DNA of 64,000 nucleotides from assembly GCA_964017125.1 (NCBI GenBank), contig OZ024912.1, forward strand, positions 79,852,649 to 79,916,648. Reading direction: 5' to 3'. Shown here piece by piece: positions 25,175 through 37,359 of the stretch (position 1 is its first letter; each line of letters opens with the position of its first letter). This DNA comes from Flabesymbios commensalis (lineage: Eukaryota; Annelida; Polychaeta; Terebellida; Flabelligeridae). The position numbers were made by a program, and so were the translations under genes. Below the pieces are notes generated by a model. It was not told where the DNA came from, ran no database searches, and saw only the letters and a program-made list of their open reading frames with translations.

Positions 25175-25363
25175 ATGGAAAACTGTATAGAATGGACATC
25201 TGAATTGAAGTCTAAAAGAATATCTTTTAAAAATATTCAATCAAATTTCACAGTAGTCTCATTAATAACTTTTGAAGTACTCAATCAAACTTCGCCAAAT
25301 TTACAGGAAAGTTGCCATAATACTAGCCGATGGTGCCTGCAAAATTACATGGAAAACGATTGA
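25175..25363 (+). repeat. Divergent monomer variant, copy B, third
   Basis: Counterpart of 9343. No further copies of this variant were found right of copy B, so it is private to the 16 kb block within this window. Confidence 0.85.
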
Positions 25364-28300
25364 GAATTGACGTGTCATTTGACGTCTAAATGAATAACTT
25401 TCAAAAATATTCAATCAAATTTCACACTAATCTCATTAATAACTTTTGAAGTACTCAATCAAACTTTGCCAAATTTACAGGAAAGTTGCCATAGTACCAG
25501 CCGATGGTGCCTGCAAAATTACTTGGAAAACGGTTGAGAATTGACGTGTCAATTGACGTCTAAATGAATAACTTTTAAAAAAATTCAATCAAATTTCACA
25601 CTAATCTCATTAAAAACTTTTGAAGTACTCAATCAAACTTCGCCAAATTTGCAGGAAAGTTGCCATAAAACCAGCCGATGGTGCCTGCAAAATTACATGG
25701 CAAACGGTTGAGAATTGACGTGTCAATTGACGTCTAAATGTATAACTTTAAAAAATATTTAATCAAATTTCACACTAATCTCTTTAATAACTTTTGAAGT
25801 ACTCAATCAAACTTCGCCAAATTTACAGTAAAGTTGCCATAATTCCAGCCGATGGTGCCTGCAAAATTACATGGAAAACGGTTGAGAATTGACGTGTCAA
25901 TTGACGTCTAAATGAATAACTTTTAAAAATATTCAATCAAATTTCACACTAATCTCATTAATAACTTTTGAAGTACTCAATCAAACTTCGCCAAATTTAC
26001 AGGAAAGTTGCCATAGTACCAGCCGATGGTGCCTGCAAAATTACTTGGAAAACGGTTGAGAATTGACGTGTCAATTGACGTCTAAATGAATAACTTTTAA
26101 AAAAATTCAATCAAATTTCACACTAATCTCATTAATAACTTTTGAAGTACTCAATCAAACTTCGCCAAATTTACAGGAAAGTTGCCATAAAACCAGCCGA
26201 TGGTGCCTGCAAAATTACATTGAAAACGGTTGAGAATTGACGTGTCAATTGACGTCTAAATGACTAACTTTTAAAAATATTCAATCAAATTTCACACTAA
26301 TCTCATTAATAACTTTTGAAGTACTCAATCAAACTTCGCCAAATTTATAGGAATGTTGCCGTAATACCAACCAATAGTGCATGCAAAATTACATGGAAAA
26401 CGGTTGAGAATTAACGTCTGAATTGAAGTCTAAATGAATAACTTTTAAAAATATTTAATCAAATTTCACGCTAATCTCATTAATAACTTTTGAAGTACTC
26501 AATTAAACTTCGCCAAATTTACAGGGATGGTGCCGTAATACCGGCCGATGGTGTCTGCAAAATTACATGGAAAACGGTTGAGAATTGACGTCTGAATTGC
26601 AGTCTAAATGAATAACTTTTAAAAATATTCAATCAAATTTCACACTAATCTCATTAATAACTTTTGAAGTACTCAATAAAACTTTGCCAAATTTACAGAA
26701 AAGTTGCCATAATACCAGGCGATGATGCCTGCAAAATTACATGGAAAACGGTTGAGAATTGACGTGTCAATTGACGTCTAAATGAATAACTTTTAAAAAT
26801 ATTCAATCAAATTTCACACTAATCTCATTAATAACTTTTGAAGTACTCAATCAAACTTTGCCAAATTTACAGGAAAGTTGCCATATTACCAGCCGATGGT
26901 GCCTGCAAAATTACATGGAAAACGGTTGAGAATTGACGTGTCAATTGACGTCTAAATGAATAACTTTTAAAAATATTCAATCAAATTTCACACTAATCTC
27001 ATTTATAACTTTTGATGTACTCAATAAAACTTCACCAAATTTACAGAAAAGTTGCCATAATACCAGGCGATGATGCCTGCAAAATTACATGGAAAACGGT
27101 TGAGAATTGACGTGTCAATTGACGTCTAAATGAATAACTTTTAAAAATATTCAATCAAATTTCACACTAATCTCATTAATAACTTTTGAAGTACTCAATC
27201 AAACTTTGCCAAATTTACAGGAAAGTTGCCATAGTACCAGCCGATGGTGCCTGCAAAATTACATGGAAAACGGTTGAGAATTGACGTGTCAATTGACGTC
27301 TAAATGAATAACTTTAAAAAATATTCAATTAAATTTCACACTAATCTCTTTAATAAGTTTTGAAGTACTTAATCAAACTTCGCCAAATTTACAGGAAAGT
27401 TGCCATAATACCAGCCGATGGTGCCTGCAAAATTACATGGGAAACGGTTGAGAAATTAAAGTCTGAATTGAAGTCTAAATGAATAACTTTTAAAAATATT
27501 CAATCAAATTTCACGCTGATCTCATTAATAACTTTTGAAGTACTCAATTAAACTTCGCCAAATTTACAGGGATGGTGCCGTAATACCAGCCGATGGTGTC
27601 TGCAAAATTAAGTGGAAAACGGTTGAGAATTGACGTCTGAATTGCAGTCTAAATGAATAACTTTTAAAAATATTCAATCAAATTTCACACTAATCTCATC
27701 AATAACTTTTGAAGTACGCAATCAAACTTCAAAAGAATTACAAGAGAGTTGCCGTAATACCAGCCGATGGTGCCTGCAAAATTACATGGAAAACGGTTTA
27801 GAATTGACGTGTCAATTGACGTCTAAATGAATAACTTTTAAAAATATTCAATCAAATTTCACACTAATCTCATTAATAACTTTTGAAGTACTCAATCAAA
27901 CTTTGCCAAATTTACAGGAAAGTTGCCATAGTACCAGCCGATGGTGCCTGCAAAATTACTTGGAAAACGGTTGAGAATTGACGTGTCAATTGACGTCTAA
28001 ATGAATAACTTTTAAAAAAATTCAATCAAATTTAACACTAATCTCATTAATAACTTTTGAAGTACTCAATTAAACTTCGCCAAATTTGCAGGAAAGTTGC
28101 CATAAAACCAGCCGATGGTGCCTGCAAAATTACATTGAAAACGGTTGAGAATTGACGTGTCAATTGACGTCTAAATCACTAACTTTAAAAAATATTCAAT
28201 CAAATTTCACACTAATCTCATTAATAACTTTTGAAGTACTCAATCAAACTTCGCCAAATTTATAGGAATGTTGCCGTAATACCAACCAATAGTGCATGCA

Positions 28301-29316
28301 AAATTACATGGAAAACGGTTGAGAATTAACGTCTGAATTGAAGTCTAAATGAATAACTTTTAAAAATATTTAATCAAATTTCACGCGATTCTCATTAATA
28401 ACTTTTGAAGTACTCAATTAAACTTCGCCAAATTTACAGGGATGGTGCTGTAATACCGGCCGATGGTGTCTGCAAAATTACATGGAAAACGGTTGAGAAT
28501 TGACGTCTGAATTGCAGTCTAAGTGAATAACTTTTAAAAATATTCAATCAAATTTCACACTAATCTCATTAATAACTTTTGAAGTACGAAATCAAACTTC
28601 GAAAAAATTACAAGAGAGTTGCCGTAATACCAACCGATGATGCCTGCAAAATTACATGGAAAACGGTTGAGAATTGACGTGTCAATTGACGTCTAAATGA
28701 ATAACTTTAAAAAATATTTAATCAAATTTCACACTAATCTCTTTAATAACTTTTGAAGTACTTAATCAAACTTCGCCAAATTGACAGTAAAGTTGCCATA
28801 ATTCCAGCCGATGGTGCCTGCAAAATTACATGGAAAACGGTTCAGAATTGACGTGTCAATTGACGTCTAAATGAATAACTTTTAAAAATATTCAATCAAA
28901 TTTCACACTAATCTCATTAATAACTTTTGAAGTACTCAATCAAACTTTGCCAAATTTACCGGAAAGTTGCCATAGTACCAGCCGATGGTGCCTGCAAAAT
29001 TACTTGGAAAACGGTTGAGAATTGACGTGTCAATTGACGTCTAATTGAATAACTTTTAAAAAAATTCAATCAAATTTCACACTAATCTCATTAATAACTT
29101 TTGAAGTACTCAATCAAACTTCGCCAAATTTACAGGAAAGTTGCCATAAAACCAGCCGATGGTGCCTGCAAAATTACATTGAAAACGGTTGAGAATTGAC
29201 GTGTCAATTGACGTCTAAATGACTAACTTTTAAAAATATTCAATCAAATTTCACAGTAATCTCATTAATAACTTTTGAAGTACTCAATCAAACTTCGCCA
29301 AATTTATACGAATGTT

Positions 29317-32300
29317 GCCGTAATACCAACCAATAGTGCATGCAAAATTACATGGAAAACGGTTGAGAATTAACGTCTGAATTGAAGTCTAAATGAATAA
29401 CTTTTAAAAATATTTAATCAAATTTCACGCTAATCTCATTAATAACTTTTGAAGTACTCAATTAAACTTCGCCAAATTTACAGGGATGGTGCCGTAATAC
29501 CGGCCGATGGTGTCTGCAAAATTACATGGAAAACGGTTGAGAATTGACGTCTGAATTGCAGTCTAAATGAATAACTTTTAAAAATATTCAATCAAATTTC
29601 ACACTAATCTCATGAATAACTTTTGAAGTACGCAATCAAACTTCGAAAAAATTACAAGAGAGTTGCCGTAATACCAACCGATGGTGCCTGCAAAATTACA
29701 TGGAAAACGGTTGAGAATTGACGTGTCAATTGACGTCTAAATGAATAACTTTAAAAAATATTCAATCAAATTTCACACTAATCTCTTTAATAATTTTTGA
29801 AGTACTTAATCAAACTTCGCCAAATTCACAGTAAAGTTGCCATAATTCCAGCCGATGGTGCCTGCAAAATTACATGGAAAACGGTTGAGAATTGACGTGT
29901 CAATTGACGTCTAAATGAATAACTTTTAAAAATATTCAATCAAATTTCACACTAATCTCATTAATAACTTTTGAAGTACTCAGTCAAACTTCGCCAAATT
30001 TACAGAAAAGTTGCCATAATACCAGCCGATTGTCCCCGCAAAATTACATGGAACACGGTTGAGAATAGACGTGTCAATTCACGTCTAAATGAATAACTTT
30101 TAAAAATATTCAATCAAATTTCACAGTAATCTCATCAATAACTTTTGAAGTACTCAATCAAACTTCGCCAAATTTATAAGGATGTTGCCGTAATACCAAC
30201 CAATAGTGCATGCAAAATTACATGGAAAACGGTTGAGAAATTAAAGTCTGAATTGAAGTCTAAATGAATAACTTTTAAAAATATTCAATCAAATTTCACG
30301 CTAATCTCATTAATAACTTTTGAAGTACTCAATGAAACTTCGCCAAATTTACAGGGATGGTGCCGTAATACCAGCCGATGGTGTCTGCAAAATTAAGTGG
30401 AAAACGGTTGAGAATTGACGTCTGAATTGCAGTCTAAATGAATAACTTTTAAAAATATACAATCAAATTTCACACTAATCTCATCAATAACTTTTGAAGT
30501 ACGCAATCAAACTTCAAAAGAATTACAAGAGAGTTGCCGTAACACCAGCCGATGGTGCCTGCAAAATTACATGGAAAACGGTTTAGAATTGACGTGTCAA
30601 TTGACGTCTAAATGAATAACTTTTAAAAATATTCAATCAAATTTCACACTAATCTCATTAATAACTTTTGAAGTACTCAATCAAACTTTGCCAAATTTAC
30701 AGGAAAGTTGCCATAAAACCAGCCGATGGTGCCTGCAAAATTACATTGAAAACGGTTGAGAATTGACGTGTCAATTGACGTCTAATTGAATAACTTTTAA
30801 AAATATTCAATCAAATTTCACACTAATCTCATTAATAACTTTTGAAGTACTCAATCAAACTTCGCCAAATTTATAGGGATGTTGCCGTAATACCAACCAA
30901 TAGTGCATGCAAAATTACATGGAAAACGGTTGAGAATTAACGTCTGAATTGAAGTCTAAATGAATAACTTTTAAAAATATTTAATCAAATTTCACGCTAA
31001 TCTCATTAATAACTTTTGAAGTACTCAATTAAACTTCGCCAAATTTACAGGGATGGTGCCGTAATACCGGCCGATGGTGTCTGCAAAATTACATGGAAAA
31101 CGGTTGAGAATTGACGTCTGAATTGCAGTCTAAATGAATAACTTTTAAAAATATTCAATCAAATTTCACACTAATCTCATGAATAACTTTTGAAGTACGC
31201 AATCAAACTTCGAAAAAATTACAAGAGAGTTGCCGTAATACCAACCGATGGTGCCTGCAAAATTACATGGAAAACGGTTGAGAATTGACGTGTCAATTGA
31301 CGTCTAAATGAATAACTTTAAAAAATATTCAATCAAATTTCACACTAATCTCTTTAATAATTTTTGAAGTACTTAATCAAACTTCGCCAAATTCACAGTA
31401 AAGTTGCCATAATTCCAGCCGATGGTGCCTGCAAAATTACATGGAAAACGGTTGAGAATTGACGTGTCAATTGACGTCTAAATGAATAACTTTTAAAAAT
31501 ATTCAATCAAATTTCACACTAATCTCATTAATAACTTTTGAAGTACTCAGTCAAACTTCGCCAAATTTACAGAAAAGTTGCCATAATACCAGCCGATTGT
31601 CCCCGCAAAATTACATGGAACACGGTTGAGAATAGACGTGTCAATTCACGTCTAAATGAATAACTTTTAAAAATATTCAATCAAATTTCACAGTAATCTC
31701 ATCAATAACTTTTGAAGTACTCAATCAAACTTCGCCAAATTTATAAGGATGTTGCCGTAATACCAACCAATAGTGCATGCAAAATTACATGGAAAACGGT
31801 TGAGAAATTAAAGTCTGAATTGAAGTCTAAATGAATAACTTTTAAAAATATTCAATCAAATTTCACGCTAATCTCATTAATAACTTTTGAAGTACTCAAT
31901 GAAACTTCGCCAAATTTACAGGGATGGTGCCGTAATACCAGCCGATGGTGTCTGCAAAATTAAGTGGAAAACGGTTGAGAATTGACGTCTGAATTGCAGT
32001 CTAAATGAATAACTTTTAAAAATATACAATCAAATTTCACACTAATCTCATCAATAACTTTTGAAGTACGCAATCAAACTTCAAAAGAATTACAAGAGAG
32101 TTGCCGTAACACCAGCCGATGGTGCCTGCAAAATTACATGGAAAACGGTTTAGAATTGACGTGTCAATTGACGTCTAAATGAATAACTTTTAAAAATATT
32201 CAATCAAATTTCACACTAATCTCATTAATAACTTTTGAAGTACTCAATCAAACTTTGCCAAATTTACAGGAAAGTTGCCATAAAACCAGCCGATGGTGCC

Positions 32301-32450
32301 TGCAAAATTACATTGAAAACGGTTGAGAATTGACGTGTCAATTGACGTCTAATTGAATAACTTTTAAAAATATTCAATCAAATTTCACACTAATCTCATT
32401 AATAACTTTTGAAGTACTCAATCAAACTTCGCCAAATTTATAGGGATGTT
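29317..32450 (+). repeat. Nine-monomer (1567 bp) tandem pair, copy B only
   Basis: CTCATGAATAAC, GATTGTCCCCGC, GAGAAATTAAAG, ACACCAGCC and CTAATTGAATAAC each occur twice 1567 bp apart (for example CATGAATAAC at 29611 and 31178, CTAATTG at 30782 and 32349). The step is nine monomers plus the one extra base of the GAGAAATTAAAG monomer. Units are about 29317-30883 and 30884-32450. Copy A has one unit, and the A-to-B offset jumps from 15841 to 17408 here. Confidence 0.9.
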
Positions 32451-35400
32451 GCCGTAATACCAACCAATAGTGCATGCAAAATTACATGGAAAACGGTTGA
32501 GAATTAACGTCTGAATTGAAGTCTAAATGAGTAACTTTTAAAAATATTTAATCAAATTTAACGCTAATCTCATTAATAACTTTTGAAGTACTCAATTAAA
32601 CTTCGCCAAATTTACCGGGATGGTGCCGTAATACCGGCCGATGGTGTCTGCAAAATTACATGGAAAACGGTTGAGAATTGACGTCTGAATTGCAGTCTAA
32701 ATGAATAACTTTTAAAAATATTCAATCAAATTTCACACTAATCTCATTAATAACTTTTGAAGTACGCAATCAAACTTCGAAAAAATTACAAGAGAGTTGC
32801 CGTAATACCAACCGATGGTGCCTGCAAAATTACATGGAAAAAGGTTGAGAATTGACGTGTCAATTGACGTCTAAATGAATAACTTTAAAAAATATTCAAT
32901 CAAATTTCACACTAATCTCTTTAATAACTTTTGAAGTACTCAGTCAAACTTCGCCAAATTTACAGGAAAGTTGCCATAATACCAGCCGATGGTGCCTGCA
33001 AAATTACATTGAACACGGTTGAGAATTGACGTGTCAATTCACGTCTAAATGAATAACTTTTAAAAATATTCAATCAAATTTCACAGTAATCTCATCAATA
33101 ACTTTTGAAGTACTCAATCAAACTTCGCCAAATTTATAAGGATGTTGCCGTAATACCAACCAATAGTGCATGCAAAATTACATGGAAAACGGTTGAGAAA
33201 TTAAAGTCTGAATTGAAGTCTAAATGAATAACTTTTAAAAATATTTAATCAAATTTCACGCTAATCTCATTAATAACTTTGAAGTACTCAATTAAACTTC
33301 GCCAAATTTATAGGGATGGTGCCGTAATACCAGCCGATGGTGTCTGCAAAATTAAGTGGAAAACGGTTGAGAATTGACGTCTGAATTGCAGTCTAAATGA
33401 ATAACTTTTAAAAATATACAATCAAATTTCACACTAATCTCATCAATAACTTTTGAAGTACGCAATCAAACTTCAAAAGAATTACAAGAGAGTTGCCGTA
33501 ATACCAGCCGATGGTGCCTGCAAAATTACATGGAAAACGGTTTAGAATTGACGTGTCAATTGACGTCTAAATGAATAACTTTTAAAAAAATTCAATCAAA
33601 TTTCACACTAATCTCATTAATAACTTTTGAAGTACTCAATCAAACTTTGCCAAATTTACAGGAAAGTTGCCATAGTACCAGCCGATGGTGCCTGCAAAAT
33701 TACATTGAAAACGGTAGAGAATTGACGTGTCAATGGACGTCTAAATGAATAACTTTTAAAAATATTCAATCAAATTTCACACTAATCTCATTAATAACTT
33801 TTGAAGTACTCAATCAAACTTCGCCAAATTTATAGGGATGTTGCCGTAATACCAACCAATAGTGCATGCAAAATTACATGGAAAACGGTTGAGAATTAAC
33901 GTCTGAATTGAAGTCTAAATGAATAACTTTTAAAAATATTTAATCAAATTTTACGCTAATCTCATTAATAACTTTTGAAGTACTCAATTAAACTTCGCCA
34001 AATTTACAGGGATGGTGCCGTAATACCGGCCGATGGTGTCTGCAAAATTAAATGGAAAACGGTTGAGAATTGACGTCTGAATTGCAGTCTAAATGAATAA
34101 CTTTTAAAAATATTCAATCAAATTTCACACTAATCTCATTATTAACTTTTGAAGTACGCAATCAAACTTCGAAAAAATTACAAGAGAGTTGCCGTAATAC
34201 CAGCCGATGGTGCCTGCAAAATTACATGGAAAACGGTTGAGAATTGACGTGTCAATTGACGTCTAAATGAATAACTTTTAAAAAAATTCAATCCAATTTC
34301 ACACTAATCTCATTAATAACTTTTGAAGTACTCAATCAAACTTTGCCAAATTTACAGGAAAGTTGCCATAAAACCAGCCGATGGTGCCTGCAAAATTACA
34401 TTGAAAACGGTAGAGAATTGACGTGTCAATTGACGTCTAAATGAATAACTTTTAAAAATATTCAATCAAATTTCACACTAATCTCATTAATAACTTTTGA
34501 AGTACTCAATCAAACTTCGCCAAATTTATAGGGATGTTGCCGTAATACCAACCAATAGTGCATGCAAAATTACATGGAAAACGGTTGAGAATTAACGTCT
34601 GAATTGAAGTCTAAATGAATAACTTTTAAAAATATTTAATCAATTTTCACGCTAATCTCATTAATAACTTTTGAAGTACTCAATTAAACTTCGCCAAATT
34701 TACAGGGATGGTGCCGTAATACCGGCCGATGGTGTCTGCAAAATTAAATGGAAAACGGTTGAGAATTGACGTCTGAATTGCAGTCTAAATGAATAACTTT
34801 TAAAAATATTCAATCAAATTTCACACTAATCTCATTATTAACTTTTGAAGTACGCAATCAAACTTCGAAAAAATTACAAGAGAGTTGCCGTAATACCAGC
34901 CGATGGTGCCTACAAAATTACATGGAAAACGTTTAAAAATTGACGTCTGAATTGCAGTCTAAATGAATAACTTTTAAAAATATTCAATCAAATTTCACAC
35001 TAATCTCATTTATAACTTTTGAAGTACTCAATCAAACTTCGCCAAATTTACAGTAAAGTTGCCATAATACCAGCTGATGATGCCTGCAAAATTACATGGA
35101 AAACGGTTGAGAATTGACGTGTCAATTGAAGTCTAAATGAATAAGTTTTAAAAATATTCAATCAAATTTCACACTAATCTCATTTATAACTTTTGAAGTA
35201 CTCAATCAAACTTCGCCAAATTTACAGTAAAGTTGCCATAATAACAGCCGATGATGCCTGCAAAATTACACGGAAAACGGTTGAGAATTGACGTGTCAAT
35301 TGACGTCTAAATGAATAACTTTTAAAAATATTCAATCAAATTTCACACTAATCTCATTAATAACTTTTGAAGTACTCAATCAAACTTTGCCAAATTTACA

Positions 35401-37359
35401 GGAAAGTGGCCATAGTACCAGCCGATGGTGCCTGCAAAATTACATGGAAAACGGTTGAGAATTGACGTGTCAATTGACGTCTAAATGAATAACTTTTAAA
35501 AAAAATTCAATCAAATTTCACACTAATCTCATTAATAACTTTTGAAGTACTTAATCAAACTTCGCCAAATTTACAGGAAAGTTGCCATAAAACCAGCCGA
35601 TGGTGCCTGCAAAATTACATGGAAAACGGTTGAGAATTGACGTGTCAATTGACGTCTAAATGAATAACTTTTAAAAAAATTCAATCAAATTTCACACTAA
35701 TCTCATTAATAACTTTTGAAGTACTCAATCAAACTTTGCCAAATTTACAGGAAAGTTGCCATAAAACCAGCCGATGGTGCCTGCAAAATTACATTAAAAA
35801 CGGTAGAGAATTGACGTGTCAATTGACGTCTAAATGAATAACTTTTAAAAATATTCAATCAAATTTCACACTAATCTCATTAATAACTTTTGAAGTACTC
35901 AATCAAACTTCGCCAAATTTATAGGGATGTTGCCGTAATACCAACCAATAGTGCATGCAAAATTACATGGAAAACGGTTGAGAATTAACGTCTGAATTGA
36001 AGTCTAAATGAATAACTTTTAAAAATATTTAATCAATTTTCACGCTAATCTCATTAATAACTTTTGAAGTACTCAATTAAACTTCGCCAAATTTACAGGG
36101 ATGGTGCCGTAATACCGGCCGATGGTGTCTGCAAAATTAAATGGAAAACGGTTGAGAATTGACGTCTGAATTGCAGTCTAAATGAATAACTTTTAAAAAT
36201 ATTCAATCAAATTTCACACTAATCTCATTATTAACTTTTGAAGTACGCAATCAAACTTCGAAAAAATTACAAGAGAGTTGCCGTAATACCAGCCGATGGT
36301 GCCTACAAAATTACATGGAAAACGTTTAAAAATTGACGTCTGAATTGCAGTCTAAATGAATAACTTTTAAAAATATTCAATCAAATTTCACACTAATCTC
36401 ATTTATAACTTTTGAAGTACTCAATCAAACTTCGCCAAATTTACAGTAAAGTTGCCATAATACCAGCTGATGATGCCTGCAAAATTACATGGAAAACGGT
36501 TGAGAATTGACGTGTCAATTGAAGTCTAAATGAATAAGTTTTAAAAATATTCAATCAAATTTCACACTAATCTCATTTATAACTTTTGAAGTACTCAATC
36601 AAACTTCGCCAAATTTACAGTAAAGTTGCCATAATAACAGCCGATGATGCCTGCAAAATTACACGGAAAACGGTTGAGAATTGACGTGTCAATTGACGTC
36701 TAAATGAATAACTTTTAAAAATATTCAATCAAATTTCACACTAATCTCATTAATAACTTTTGAAGTACTCAATCAAACTTTGCCAAATTTACAGGAAAGT
36801 GGCCATAGTACCAGCCGATGGTGCCTGCAAAATTACATGGAAAACGGTTGAGAATTGACGTGTCAATTGACGTCTAAATGAATAACCTTTAAAAAAAATT
36901 CAATCAAATTTCACACTAATCTCATTAATAACTTTTGAAGTACTTAATCAAACTTCGCCAAATTTACAGGAAAGTTGCCATAAAACCAGCCGATGGTGCC
37001 TGCAAAATTACATGGAAAACGGTTGAGAATTGACGTGTCAATTGACGTCTAAATGAATAACTTTTAAAAATATTCAATCAAATTTCACACTAATCTCATT
37101 AATAACTTTTGAAGTACTCAATCAAACTTCGCCAAATTTATAGGGATGTTGCCGTAATACCAACCAATAGTGCATGCAAATATAACATGGAAAACGGTTG
37201 AGAATTAACGTCTGAATTGAAGTCTAAATGAATAACTTTTAAAAATATTCAATCAAATTTCACACTAATCTCATTAATAACTTTTGAAGTACGAAATCAA
37301 ACTTCGAAAAAATTACAAGAGAGTTGCCGTAATACCAGCCGATGGTGCCTGCAAAATTA

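Noticed and set aside
6733-25363. The 62-residue open frames as a multicopy gene family
   Set aside because: They are ordinary satellite monomers with a few changes that remove one stop. Copies are identical only because whole blocks were duplicated. No domain, signal peptide, splice or promoter context is visible, and the same frame in all other monomers is closed.
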